44,602 nucleotides of DNA from Lysobacterales bacterium (lineage in GTDB: Bacteria; Pseudomonadota; Gammaproteobacteria; Xanthomonadales; SZUA-36): assembly GCA_011773845.1 (NCBI GenBank), contig WVWV01000165.1, positions 45,368-89,969 of the forward strand, read 5' to 3'. The position numbers and the translations under genes were made by a program. The notes beneath the pieces are model-generated. The model did no database searches. It was not told the DNA's origin and saw nothing but the letters and a program-made list of their open reading frames with translations. Within the stretch, counting starts at the first letter, position 1; every line of letters starts with the position of its first letter. Below, one piece after another: positions 29,021 to 39,610 of this stretch.

Positions 29021-31186
29021 TCACTCCACCAGTTCAAAATCGATCTTGCGCTCCGCCACGTTGACCGCCGCGACCTTGACCCGCAGCCGGTCGGCCAGCT
29101 GGAACACGCGCCGCCGGCGCTCCCCGGTCAGCCGGTGGGCTACCGGGTCGAAATGATAATAATCATTGGGCAGGCCTGTCACGTGCAGCAGGCCGCTGAC
29201 ATTGCCGTAGTCCAGTTCCACGAACAGCCCGAACGAAGTGACGCCGGCGACCATGCCGTCGAATGCCTCGCCGACGTGCCGCTCCATGTAAATGCACTTG
29301 AGGCGCTCGTCCACATCGCGCTCGGCCTCCTCGGCCCGCCGCGCGCGCTCGGAACAGAGCTGGCTCAGGTGCTCCATCTGCGCGGCGCCATAGGTGAATT
29401 CCGTCGGCTTGCCGCGCGCCAGCTGGTGGTGGATCGCGCGGTGCACCAGCAAATCGGGGTAGCGGCGGATCGGCGAGGTGAAATGGGCATAGGCTTCCAG
29501 CGCGAGGCCGAAGTGGCCCTGGTTGCCGGGCTGATAGACCGCCAGGCTCTGCGAGCGCAGCAGGACCTCCATGATGAGCCGCTCGTCGGGCCGGCCGCGG
29601 GCCTGCTCCACGATGCGCTCGAAATCGCGCGGTTGCGGATGATCGCGCCAGGTCACGCGAATGCCCTGCCCCTGCAGGAACTGCGCCAGGCTCTCGACCT
29701 TCAGCGCGGGCGGCGGCGCGTGCACCCGGAACGGCGCCGCCAGGCGGTGGCGCAGCAGGAAGCGGGCCGCCTCCACGTTGGCCAGGATCATGCACTCCTC
29801 GATGATGCGGTGCGCGTCGTTGCGCTGCACCGGCAGCAGGGCATCGACGTAGCCCTCCGCGTCGAAACCGAACCGGACCTCGGAGGATTCAAAATCGATC
29901 GCCCCCCGCTTCAGGCGCGCGCGACGCAGGGCCCGGTACAGCGCATGCAGGTCGTCGAGGTTGCGGGTGATGGCGCGCTCGCCTCCGTGGCGCTCGAGTT
30001 GCCCCTGCTCCAGGTAGCGCCCTACCTGCCCGTAGGTGAGGCGTGCGCTGGAACGCATGACGCCGGCCACGAACCGGGAACGCGTCACCCGCCCCTCATC
30101 ATTGACCGACATGTCGCAGGCCAGGCACAGACGGTCCTGGTCGGGCTTCAGCGAGCAGAGCCCGTTGGACAGGACTTCCGGCAGCATCGGGATCACGCGA
30201 TTCGGAAAATAGACCGAGGTCGCCCGCAGCAGGGCTTCCTCGTCAAGCCGGCTGCCGGGCTGCACGTAACTGGCGACGTCCGCGATGGCCACCACCAGCC
30301 GCCAACCGCCCCGATTGCGACGGGCGTACACCGCATCGTCGAAATCCCGGGCATCCGGGCCGTCGATGGTCACCAGCGGCAAGTCCCGCAGATCCTGGCG
30401 GCCCGCGTACAGGCGCTCCGGCACCCGGGTGCCGAACCGCTCCGCCTCGGCCTCGATGCCGCCCGGCCACGCGTGGGGCAGCCCGAAGTCGCGGATGGCG
30501 ATCTCGGTGGCCATGCCGGGGGCCGAGGCCTGGCCCAGCACCTCGGTGATCCGGCCGACCGGTGCCTGGCTGGTGCTCGGCTGGCCGACAATGGCCGCGA
30601 CCACCACGTCGCCCGGCCGCGCCTTGCCTGCCTGGCCGGGCGGTATGAGCACGTCCTGGGCAATGCGACGATTGTCAGGCACCACGAACCCCACGCCGCT
30701 TTCTTCCACGTAGCGTCCCACGATGGCCTCGTGCGCCCGCTGCAGAACCTCGCGCACCGCGCCCTCCCGCCGCCCGCGCGAATCGACCCCGACCACGCTG
30801 GCGAGCACCCGGTCCCCATGCAATACGCCGCGCATCTGCCGGGGTGACAGGTACAGGTCCTCCTCGCCATCCTCCAGCACCACGAATCCATAGCCGTCGG
30901 GATGTCCGCTGACGCGCCCGGCCAACAGGTCCATCCGCTTCACGAGACCATAGGCGCCGCGCCGGTTCCGGATGAGCTGGCCGGCATTGACCATGGCCTG
31001 CAGGCGGCGGCGCAGGATTTCGCCCGCGTCCTCGCCCGTGACCTTCAGCGCGGTGGCGATCTCGCGCCGGGCCATGGGCTGTCCGCGCTGCTCCATGAGC
31101 GCCAGGATGGCATCGCGCCCGGGGGCACTCGCCATGATCCGGCCGCGTCCGCGGCCGCTTCGGGTGGAGGTCTTTTTTCGTGGCAT
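29021..31186 (-). CDS. rnr: Ribonuclease R
   Basis: RNase R is a processive 3'-5' exonuclease that degrades structured RNA and helps trans-translation. The 721-residue protein has a short basic N-terminus (MPRKKTSTRSGRGRGR), a helix-turn-helix, cold-shock domains, the RNB catalytic domain with TIDGPDARDFDDAVYA (metal-binding Asps) and HFTSPIRRYPDLLVHRAIH, and a C-terminal S1 domain (VAGVTSFGLFVELDYGNVSG). It ends at KIDFELVE directly after S1: the Lys-rich tail of about 80 residues present in E. coli RNase R (813 residues) is missing. A TACAAT 36-41 bases upstream may be its -10. Confidence 0.97.
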   Translation of the reverse strand: MPRKKTSTRSGRGRGRIMASAPGRDAILALMEQRGQPMARREIATALKVTGEDAGEILRRRLQAMVNAGQLIRNRRGAYGLVKRMDLLAGRVSGHPDGYGFVVLEDGEEDLYLSPRQMRGVLHGDRVLASVVGVDSRGRREGAVREVLQRAHEAIVGRYVEESGVGFVVPDNRRIAQDVLIPPGQAGKARPGDVVVAAIVGQPSTSQAPVGRITEVLGQASAPGMATEIAIRDFGLPHAWPGGIEAEAERFGTRVPERLYAGRQDLRDLPLVTIDGPDARDFDDAVYARRNRGGWRLVVAIADVASYVQPGSRLDEEALLRATSVYFPNRVIPMLPEVLSNGLCSLKPDQDRLCLACDMSVNDEGRVTRSRFVAGVMRSSARLTYGQVGRYLEQGQLERHGGERAITRNLDDLHALYRALRRARLKRGAIDFESSEVRFGFDAEGYVDALLPVQRNDAHRIIEECMILANVEAARFLLRHRLAAPFRVHAPPPALKVESLAQFLQGQGIRVTWRDHPQPRDFERIVEQARGRPDERLIMEVLLRSQSLAVYQPGNQGHFGLALEAYAHFTSPIRRYPDLLVHRAIHHQLARGKPTEFTYGAAQMEHLSQLCSERARRAEEAERDVDERLKCIYMERHVGEAFDGMVAGVTSFGLFVELDYGNVSGLLHVTGLPNDYYHFDPVAHRLTGERRRRVFQLADRLRVKVAAVNVAERKIDFELVE

Positions 31187-31221
31187 GCGGGAGGTTTCCC
31201 GTGCTCCAGAGGCTCGCGCCT

Positions 31222-31227
31222 ATTGTA
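31222..31227 (-). promoter_or_regulatory. Possible -10 of rnr operon
   Basis: TACAAT on the minus strand, 36 bases before the rnr ATG. A matching -35 is not evident at 16-18 bases. It is back to back with the tRNA-Leu promoter (31260-31288). Confidence 0.45.
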
Positions 31228-31259
31228 CCCTCAACCGCCCGTCAGGCTTGGGAATCCGG

Positions 31260-31288
31260 TTGACAGGCCGGGGGCGAATGGTTAGAGT
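31260..31288 (+). promoter_or_regulatory. Sigma70 promoter of tRNA-Leu
   Basis: A perfect TTGACA (31260-31265), 17-base spacer and TAGAGT (31283-31288), then a G+C-rich discriminator. The tRNA starts about 70 bases after the -10, so the primary transcript would carry a 5' leader of about 60 bases removed by processing. Confidence 0.75.
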
Positions 31289-31357
31289 GCGCTGCGGTCC
31301 GGCGGCGGGGTTGTCGCGGGGCCAAACAGGCCGGAGCGACTCCGCTCCGACCCGCCT

Positions 31358-31445
<88 letters not shown>

Positions 31446-31494
31446 TCATCCCTCTTCCGATGCACTGCAGCTCGCGCTGCCAGGGCTTTGTTGC

Positions 31495-32999
<1,505 letters not shown>

Positions 33000-33029
33000 T
33001 CCCGCTCCCCCAGGACCCGCGCCAACGCG

Positions 33030-33899
33030 TCAGTCGCTACCGGAGCGATACTGGTCGAAATACTCGAAGAAGTCCGAACCGGGATCGAGCACCAGCACGT
33101 CCTCGCGGCCCCGGAAGGCGTTGCCGTATGCCTGCAGGCTGCGGTAGAAGGCATAGAATTCCTCGTCCGCGCCGTAAGCCTCGGCATAGATCGCGGTCGC
33201 CCGGGCATCACCCTCGCCGCGGGTGCGTTGCCCGTCCCGCTCGGCGTTGGCCAGGATCACCTGCACCTGCCGGTCGGCATTGGCGCGGATCCGCTCGGAT
33301 TCCTCGCGACCTTCGAAGCGCAACAGGTTGGCTTCCTTCTGGCGATCGGTCGCCATGCGGCGGAACACCGATTCGCGGACGTCATCGGGCAACTCGATGC
33401 TCTTGATCCGCACGTCCACCACGTCGATGCCGAATTCGGCGGTCGCCCGGTTGGCGGCCTCCGCGATGGCCACCATGATGTTCACGCGCTCCTCGGAGAC
33501 CACCTCGACCAGCGTGCGGCTGGCAATCTGGTTGCGCATGCCGTCGCGAATGATCTGCTCCAGGCGGTTGAGCGCGGCGCGCTCGTTGCCCTGCGTGGAG
33601 ATGTAGAACTGCGAAACGTCGCTGATGCGCCACTTGACGAAGGAGTCCACGTTCACGAACTTCTGCTCGGAGGTGAGCATGCGCTCCGAGGCCGTGTCCA
33701 GGGTGAGGATGCGCCGGTCGAACTTGCGCACGTTGTTGACGAACGGGAGCTTGAAATGCAGCCCCGGCATGTAATCCATGCGTACGATCTTGCCCAGCTG
33801 GAAGCGAATCGCGTACTCGGTCTCGTTGACGGTGAACACGCTGGCCAGGCCGAGACCGCCCAGCACCACGAGTACCAGTAGCAGCAGTCGGTTGCTCAT
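33030..33899 (-). CDS. hflC: FtsH modulator HflC (SPFH/prohibitin family)
   Basis: HflC and HflK form the large periplasmic cage around the membrane protease FtsH and limit its access to membrane proteins. The 289-residue protein has a membrane helix at 5-22 (LLLLVLVVLGGLGLASVF), then the SPFH domain (YAIRFQLGKIVR, GLHFKLPFVNNVRKFDRRI, VDSFVKWRISD) and long Glu/Arg/Ala-rich helices. It overlaps the hflK stop by 4 bases (ATGA), fixing a near-equal ratio. Confidence 0.98.
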   Translation of the reverse strand: MSNRLLLLVLVVLGGLGLASVFTVNETEYAIRFQLGKIVRMDYMPGLHFKLPFVNNVRKFDRRILTLDTASERMLTSEQKFVNVDSFVKWRISDVSQFYISTQGNERAALNRLEQIIRDGMRNQIASRTLVEVVSEERVNIMVAIAEAANRATAEFGIDVVDVRIKSIELPDDVRESVFRRMATDRQKEANLLRFEGREESERIRANADRQVQVILANAERDGQRTRGEGDARATAIYAEAYGADEEFYAFYRSLQAYGNAFRGREDVLVLDPGSDFFEYFDQYRSGSD

Positions 33900-35023
33900 C
33901 GCCGCCCCTCCCGCGCACTATTGCGCCCGGTGCCGACGCCCCGCTCGTCCGGCCCGGCGCCTTCGGGCACCACCACCGGCGGCATGTTCGGCATGGACCC
34001 CGCCGCGCCCCCCAACTGGTTGAGCGGCAGGTACAGCACGTTGCCGCTGGCATCCACGTCGAGCAGTATCTTGCTGACGCGCGCCAGCACGCTTTCCATG
34101 GTTTGCAGGTACAGGCGTTTACGGGTCACCTCCGGCGCCTGCCGGTATTCCGACAACAGCAGGCTGAAGCGATCGGCTTCACCGTTGGCCAGGGCCACGG
34201 TGGCGTCGCGGTACCCCTCGGCCTCCTGCACGATGCGCGCGGCAGCGCCCCTGGCCTCCGGGATCACGCTGTTGGCGTGCACCTGCGCTTCCTCGATGAA
34301 GCGCTCGCGATCCTCGCGGGCCTTGTTCACGTCCTCGAACGCGGCCAGCACCTGGGTCGGCGCCGTGGATGACTCGAGGTTGAACTTGGTGATCTGGATG
34401 CCGCTCTCGTAGCGGTCGAGGGTTTCCTGCAGCACCTGCTCGGTCTGCACGCCGACGCGTTCCCGTCCCGCGCCGCTGAGGATGAAATCCAGCCCGTTGG
34501 TGCCGACCGATTCGCGCAGTGCGCTCTCCGCCGCCTCGCGCAGGGTCAGTTCCGGGTCGCGCACCTTGAACAGGAACCACTCGGCATTGTTCACCCGGTA
34601 CTGCACCGAGTAGTTCAGATCGACGATATTTTCGTCCTCGCTCAGCATTTGCCCGCGGTTTTCCATCGAGCGGACATTGCTGATGTTGACCTTGGTCAGC
34701 GCCTCGATCGGGCGCGGCAGGGTGAGGTTGATGCCCGGCGGCAGGGTGCGCGAATACTTGCCGAACCGCAACACCACGCCTCGCTCGGCCTCGTCGATGA
34801 TGTGCACCGCGTCCCAGGCCACCCAGAACAGCAGCAACAAACTGATCAGGGATATGATGCCTCCGGAACCCGCGCCGGAGTCCTCTCCGCGACCGCCACC
34901 GCCGCCGAACAGCCCGCGGAAGCGGTTGCCGATGTTTCGAAACACGTCGTCCAGATCGGGGGGTTGCTGATTACCTGACCGCCAGGGATCCTTGCCTCCC
35001 TGTCCGGGTTCTTTCCAGGGCAT
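33896..35023 (-). CDS. hflK: FtsH modulator HflK (SPFH/prohibitin family)
   Basis: Partner of HflC in the HflKC-FtsH assembly. The 375-residue protein begins MPWKEPGQGGKDPWRSGNQQ, the family N-terminus, with a Gly-rich cytosolic part (GLFGGGGGRG), a membrane helix (IISLISLLLLFWVAWDAVHI), the SPFH domain (GVVLRFGKYSRTLPPGINLT) and helical repeats. ATG 35023 is preferred over a longer frame from 35065. The 103 bases to hflX contain no hairpin with T run; a TAAAAT lies across the hflX stop on the same strand and may serve as -10. Confidence 0.98.
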   Translation of the reverse strand: MPWKEPGQGGKDPWRSGNQQPPDLDDVFRNIGNRFRGLFGGGGGRGEDSGAGSGGIISLISLLLLFWVAWDAVHIIDEAERGVVLRFGKYSRTLPPGINLTLPRPIEALTKVNISNVRSMENRGQMLSEDENIVDLNYSVQYRVNNAEWFLFKVRDPELTLREAAESALRESVGTNGLDFILSGAGRERVGVQTEQVLQETLDRYESGIQITKFNLESSTAPTQVLAAFEDVNKAREDRERFIEEAQVHANSVIPEARGAAARIVQEAEGYRDATVALANGEADRFSLLLSEYRQAPEVTRKRLYLQTMESVLARVSKILLDVDASGNVLYLPLNQLGGAAGSMPNMPPVVVPEGAGPDERGVGTGRNSAREGRR

Positions 35024-35126
35024 AACGCTCTCCTGCTTGCCAATGCCGTGCGGCGCCCGCGCCAACCACTAGCTTGGGGTTGCCCGGCGGGTGATTCAAG
35101 CGCACCGGCCGGCCCGCAGACATATT

Positions 35127-36479
35127 TTATCGTGAAATGACCGCGTGCTCGCCGCTTTTTGCCGCGGCGGCCTCGCCGGGTGGGGCCGGCGCGGCCAGCA
35201 ACTGCTCCCGTGCCATGATGCCGGCTGCGCCCGGCTCCCGCGCCAGGCGCTCGGCAGCCCGCCGCGGCATCTCGATGTGCAAACGCCATGACCCATCCGG
35301 CGCGACGCGCTCCTCGGCCACTGCGCCGATGTCGAACAGCCGCGCGCGCAGCCGTGCATCGGCGCCGCGCACCGTAATCCAGCAGTCCACGCGATGTCCG
35401 GTGAGGCGCTCGTCGATGGCCGCGCCCAGCGCTTCCAGGCCAATGCCCTCCAGGGCCGAAACGGAAATCCGTGCCACCTGGCCGTCGGCGTCCCGCTGCA
35501 CTTCGGCGGGCTGCCCCGTGCGATCGATCTTGTTGTAGACGCGGATGGCGGGGATCGCCCCGGCGCCGATGGTCTCGAGCACCTGCTCGACCTCCTCGCG
35601 GCGCTCGGCATGGAACGGGTCGGAGGCGTCGATCACGTGCAGCAGCAGGTCGGCCTCGCGGGTTTCCAGCAGGGTGGCACGGAATGCCGCGATCAGTTCC
35701 GGCGGCAGTTCGCTGACGAAACCGACCGTGTCGGCCAGCAGGATCTTGCCGTCCGGATGGTCCACCAGCTGGCGTACCGTCGGGTCGAGGGTGGCGAACT
35801 GCATGTCGCGGGTGTCCACCTCGGCGCGGGTCAGCGCGTTGAACAGGGTGGACTTGCCGGCATTGGTATAACCCACCAGGGCCACCGTCTGCACCTCCCG
35901 CCGCTGCCGCTTGCGCCGGCTCTGGGCACGCTGCCGGCCGACCTTGTCCAGCCGGCTGCGCAGGGTGCGGATGCGCTGGCCCACCAGGCGGCGGTCCGTC
36001 TCCAGCTGGGTTTCACCCGGGCCCCGCAGCCCGATGCCGCCCTTCTGCCGCTCCAGGTGCGTCCAGCCACGGACCAGGCGGGTGGAAAGGTGGCGCAACT
36101 GCGCCAGCTCGACCTGCAGCCGGCCCTCGTAGCTGCGGGCGCGCTGGGCGAAGATGTCCAGGATCAGGGTCGTGCGGTCGAGAACCCGGCACTGGCATTG
36201 CCGTTCGATGTTGCGCTCCTGTACGGCGCTCAGCGGGCGGCTGACCAGCACCAGCCCGGCGTCGGTCTGCTCGATGCAGGCCGTCAGTTCGTCGATCTTG
36301 CCGCGGCCCACGAAGAAGGTGGGATCGGGCCGGTCGCGGGGTGCGGTCAGGACCGCCGCCACCTCCACGCCGGCGGAGCGCGCCAGATCCTTGAATTCCT
36401 CGATGGCATCCGGTCCGGTGTCCGCGAAAACCGGGTGCAGTATGACGGCGCGGTCGCCGCGCCCGGCCCGCTCAAACAA
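35127..36479 (-). CDS. hflX: Ribosome-associated GTPase HflX
   Basis: HflX splits stalled or stressed 70S ribosomes. The 450-residue protein has the N-terminal HflX domain (FFVGRGKIDEL), the linker (RQKGGIGLRGPGETQLETDR), then the G domain with G1 GYTNAGKST (203-211), DTVGF and NKID, and a C-terminal domain. The start is apparently TTG 36479 (reading LFERAGRGDRAVILHPVF), 8 bases after the hfq stop; no ATG suits better, which would lower its yield relative to Hfq. Confidence 0.97.
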   Translation of the reverse strand: MFERAGRGDRAVILHPVFADTGPDAIEEFKDLARSAGVEVAAVLTAPRDRPDPTFFVGRGKIDELTACIEQTDAGLVLVSRPLSAVQERNIERQCQCRVLDRTTLILDIFAQRARSYEGRLQVELAQLRHLSTRLVRGWTHLERQKGGIGLRGPGETQLETDRRLVGQRIRTLRSRLDKVGRQRAQSRRKRQRREVQTVALVGYTNAGKSTLFNALTRAEVDTRDMQFATLDPTVRQLVDHPDGKILLADTVGFVSELPPELIAAFRATLLETREADLLLHVIDASDPFHAERREEVEQVLETIGAGAIPAIRVYNKIDRTGQPAEVQRDADGQVARISVSALEGIGLEALGAAIDERLTGHRVDCWITVRGADARLRARLFDIGAVAEERVAPDGSWRLHIEMPRRAAERLAREPGAAGIMAREQLLAAPAPPGEAAAAKSGEHAVISR

Positions 36480-36487
36480 AGGCGCGC

Positions 36488-36718
36488 CTACTCGCCATCC
36501 TCTTCGGACACCCTCACGCTCCGTGCCGGAACGACGGTCGAAATGGCGTGCTTGTAAATCATCTGGCTGACCGAATTCTTGAGCAGCACCACGAACTGGT
36601 CGAACGACTCGATCTGGCCCTGCAGCTTGATGCCGTTGACCAGGTACACGGACACCGGCACCCGTTCACGACGAAGCGCATTCAGGAAAGGCTCCTGCAA
36701 TGATTGACCCTTTGGCAT
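36488..36718 (-). CDS. hfq: RNA chaperone Hfq
   Basis: Hfq is a hexameric Sm-like ring that pairs small RNAs with mRNAs. The 76-residue protein [20 protein letters not shown] continues through Sm1 and Sm2 ([35 protein letters not shown]) and ends after a short acidic tail (SEEDGE), lacking the long C-terminal tail of E. coli Hfq. ATG 36718 is chosen because AGGAG lies 7 bases upstream; ATG 36724 is only one base from it. The leader just upstream contains a hairpin and an A-rich run (see separate entry). Confidence 0.99.
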   Translation of the reverse strand: MPKGQSLQEPFLNALRRERVPVSVYLVNGIKLQGQIESFDQFVVLLKNSVSQMIYKHAISTVVPARSVRVSEEDGE

Positions 36719-36725
36719 GTCCATG

Positions 36726-36759
36726 CTCCTTTATCTTATTTTTACTGCCCGTGGCAGTA
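36726..36759 (-). promoter_or_regulatory. Candidate autoregulatory leader of hfq
   Basis: On the mRNA strand a 7-pair hairpin TACTGCC-ACG-GGCAGTA (36743-36759) is followed by AAAATAAGATAAAGGAG, which reads as A-R-N triplets running into the ribosome-binding site. The distal face of Hfq is known to bind (ARN)n tracts and Hfq represses its own mRNA in E. coli. The hairpin is not a terminator because no T run follows. Autoregulation here is inference. Confidence 0.5.
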
Positions 36760-36775
36760 CGGAATCAATGGGTCC

Positions 36776-37729
36776 TCATGCCTGCGAATTCAAGAACTTC
36801 CCGACCGCGGCACACACCCTTGCCTGCATTCCTTCCGCAGCCGAATCATACCACAGGCAGCCTTTTTCCTTGCGCAACCAGGTCAATTGCCGCTTGGCCA
36901 GTTGCCTTGTGGCGGCAATCGCCCGCGCCTGCCATTCCGAACCGTCCAGGCGCCCCTCCAGCCAGTCCCAGGCCTGGCGGTAACCCACCGCCCGCATGGC
37001 CGGCAGCCGCGCATGCAGGTCGCCGCGGGCATGCAACCTTCGGACCTCGTCGACGAAGCCCGCCGTCAGCATGGCCCGAAAGCGCTGCTCGATCCGGCGG
37101 TGCAACTCGGACCTGGGCTGCGGACAGACCACCAGTTTGAGCACGCGGTAGCGCAGGGCTTCGCGAGACGCTTTCGCCTGCAGCTCGCTCAGGGGCTGGC
37201 CGGTCAGCCGCACCACCTCCAGCGCCCGCTGAATCCGCTGCGGATCATTCGGGTCGATCCTGGCCGCCGCCACCGGGTCCAGCGCCGCCAGCCGGGCGTG
37301 CATCGCACCCCAGCCCAGCTCGGACGCCTCCTCCTCCAGTTGCGCTCGGATGCCCGGATCGGCCTCGGGCAGCCGGGACAACCCTGCCTCCAGCGCGCGG
37401 AAATAGAGCATGGTGCCACCGACCAGCAGCGGCACCCGGCCCGCCGCGGTGATGCGCTGCATCTCGCGCAGGGCATCCGCGCGAAACGCGGCGGCGGAGT
37501 ACGATTCGGCAGGGTCCCGAATATCGATCAGGCGATGCGGCGCGCGCTGCAGGGTCGCGGCATCGGGCTTGGCGGTACCGATGTCCATATCGCGGTAGAC
37601 CAGCGCCGAGTCGACACTGATGATGTCGAGCGGGAACGCTTCATGCAGCGCGATCGCCAGCCCGGTCTTGCCGGACGCGGTCGGCCCCATCAGGAAAACG
37701 GCCGCCGGCGACTCCGTGTTGCGGGCCAT
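36776..37729 (-). CDS. miaA: tRNA dimethylallyltransferase
   Basis: MiaA adds a dimethylallyl group to A37 of tRNAs that read UNN codons. The 317-residue protein has the P-loop [11 protein letters not shown] (15-25), [18 protein letters not shown] with the catalytic Asp, and [13 protein letters not shown] and [13 protein letters not shown] near the end. ATG 37729 matches the family start ([20 protein letters not shown]) and lies 20 bases after the mutL stop; a longer frame runs back into mutL. Confidence 0.98.
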   Translation of the reverse strand: MARNTESPAAVFLMGPTASGKTGLAIALHEAFPLDIISVDSALVYRDMDIGTAKPDAATLQRAPHRLIDIRDPAESYSAAAFRADALREMQRITAAGRVPLLVGGTMLYFRALEAGLSRLPEADPGIRAQLEEEASELGWGAMHARLAALDPVAAARIDPNDPQRIQRALEVVRLTGQPLSELQAKASREALRYRVLKLVVCPQPRSELHRRIEQRFRAMLTAGFVDEVRRLHARGDLHARLPAMRAVGYRQAWDWLEGRLDGSEWQARAIAATRQLAKRQLTWLRKEKGCLWYDSAAEGMQARVCAAVGKFLNSQA

Positions 37730-37749
37730 CGCGCCCAGCCCCGCCCGCC

Positions 37750-39504
37750 TCAGCGGCCGCGCTGGAACAGGCGGTCCAGCCCCTGCAGGTCGAGCTGCAC
37801 CCAGGTCGGCCGTCCATGGCTGCACTGGGCGGCACGTTCGGTGCGCTCCATGTCCCGCAGCAGGGCATTCATCTCTGCCACCTCCAGGCGCCGGTGGGCG
37901 CGCACGGAGGCATGGCAGGCCATGCTGGACAGCACTTCGTCCACCGCCGACTCCAGCCGCCGGCTGGCGCCGTGCCGTTCCAGTTCGCCCAGCACGTCGC
38001 GCAGCAACTCGGGCAGGTCCGCCGCCTGCAGCAGGGTGGGCACCCCGCGGATGACGACCGACTCGGGGCCGGCCCGCTCGCACTCCAGGCCCAGCTCCGC
38101 CAACTGCGCCGCGCGCTGCTCGACCGCCTCGGCCTCGCGCTCGGAAACCGGCACCGGCAGGGGCACCAGCAGCCGCTGGCTGCGGATGCCCTGCCCCCCC
38201 ACTCCTGCCTTGAGGCGCTCGTAGGTGATGCGCTCGTGCGCCGCGTGCATGTCCACCAGGACCAATCCCTGCCGGTTCTGGGCCAGGATGTAGATGCCGT
38301 GCAATTGCGCCAGCGCATAGCCCAGGGGCGGCACCTCCCCGTCCTCCCCGCCCGGCGCGGCGCTAACGGGTGGCGACGTGGAGGGCTGGGCGTACCCGGC
38401 CACCTGTTCGCGCAGCGCCATGGGAATCGCGACCGGGGCGCTGCCCATATCCATCCCGGTCCCGGCGCCGTCCACGGCGCTGCCCGGGCGCAACGCCCCG
38501 GCGCCCGCGCCACTCTCCGCCAGTGCCCGGTGCAGCACCGAATACAGGAAGTCATGCACCGCCCGCGCCTCCCGGAAGCGCACCTCGTGCTTTTGCGGGT
38601 GCACGTTGACGTCGACCGCCGTGGGCGGCAGCTCTAGGAACAGCACGAACGCCGGGTGGCGGCCGTGGAACAGCACGTCCCGGAATGCCTGCCGCACCGC
38701 GTGCGCCACCACGCGGTCACGCACCATGCGGCCATTGACGAAGAAGAACTGCCGGTCGGCCTGTGCGCGATTGAAGCGCGGCTCCGCCACCCAGCCGGTC
38801 AGCGACAGGGGCCCGCGCTGCTCATCGAGTTCCATGGCGTGCGCCAGGAATTCCCGGCCGAACAGGCTCGCCAGGCGCGCGGCGGCCTCCTCGGCGGTCC
38901 GCGCCGGCGCCAGGCTGCGCACCACGCGCCCGTCGTGCCGCAACTCGAAACGCACATCGAAGCGTGCCAGCGCCAGCCGGCGCAGCAACTCGTCGATGTG
39001 TCCGAACTCGGTACGCTCGGTGCGCAGGAAACTGCGGCGGGCGGGCACGTTGTAGAACAGGTCGCGCACCTCCACCCGGGTGCCGATCTCGCCGGCGGCG
39101 GGTGCCGGCCCGTCGATCGAGCCGCCCTCGGCCCGCAGCTCCCAGGCATGTTCGTCATCCGCGCTGCGCGTGGCAAGCCGCAGCCGGCTGACGGCCGCGA
39201 TGCTGGGCAGCGCCTCGCCCCGGAAGCCCAGCGTGGCCACCGCCTCCAGGTCCTGCAGCGTGCTGATCTTGCTGGTGGCGTGGCGCGTAAGCGCCAGCAC
39301 CAGCTCCTCGCGGGCCATGCCGGCGCCGTCATCCATCACGCGGATCAGGCGTTTGCCGCCCTTCTCCAACGTGACCACGATGTCGCTCGCGCCCGCGTCC
39401 AGGCTGTTTTCCACCAGTTCCTTGACCACCGAGGCGGGCCGCTCCACCACCTCCCCGGCGGCGATCTGGTTGATCAGGTTCTCAGGCAGCAGGCGAATGG
39501 GCAT
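37750..39504 (-). CDS. mutL: DNA mismatch repair protein MutL
   Basis: MutL links MutS mismatch recognition to strand excision. The 584-residue protein has a GHKL ATPase domain with [26 protein letters not shown] and [10 protein letters not shown], a Pro/Gly/Ala-rich linker (about 330-390) and a C-terminal dimerisation domain. The latter holds [12 protein letters not shown] (418-429), ACHASVRAH and CSHGRP, which correspond to the latent endonuclease motifs of MutL proteins from organisms without MutH (E. coli MutL lacks them). No mutH is in the window. It is 106 bases downstream of the amidase gene and 20 bases before miaA. Confidence 0.98.
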   Translation of the reverse strand: MPIRLLPENLINQIAAGEVVERPASVVKELVENSLDAGASDIVVTLEKGGKRLIRVMDDGAGMAREELVLALTRHATSKISTLQDLEAVATLGFRGEALPSIAAVSRLRLATRSADDEHAWELRAEGGSIDGPAPAAGEIGTRVEVRDLFYNVPARRSFLRTERTEFGHIDELLRRLALARFDVRFELRHDGRVVRSLAPARTAEEAAARLASLFGREFLAHAMELDEQRGPLSLTGWVAEPRFNRAQADRQFFFVNGRMVRDRVVAHAVRQAFRDVLFHGRHPAFVLFLELPPTAVDVNVHPQKHEVRFREARAVHDFLYSVLHRALAESGAGAGALRPGSAVDGAGTGMDMGSAPVAIPMALREQVAGYAQPSTSPPVSAAPGGEDGEVPPLGYALAQLHGIYILAQNRQGLVLVDMHAAHERITYERLKAGVGGQGIRSQRLLVPLPVPVSEREAEAVEQRAAQLAELGLECERAGPESVVIRGVPTLLQAADLPELLRDVLGELERHGASRRLESAVDEVLSSMACHASVRAHRRLEVAEMNALLRDMERTERAAQCSHGRPTWVQLDLQGLDRLFQRGR

Positions 39505-39610
39505 CGGCGCAGGCGCGGCTGGCGTCGGGTCAGCGTCAATGATAAACGAAGGCCGGGGACCGCGCAGGGCGACGCGGGCCGGTGAATCGTGGGGTGCGCG
39601 GGGCTGCGGT

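Noticed and set aside
28160-30847. An 895-codon open frame opposite rlmB and rnr
   Set aside because: Same antisense effect; low-complexity His/Gln/Arg-rich protein with no domain, spanning two well-defined genes.
36719-36724. ATG 36724 as start of hfq
   Set aside because: AGGAG would be one base from it; ATG 36718 has normal spacing.
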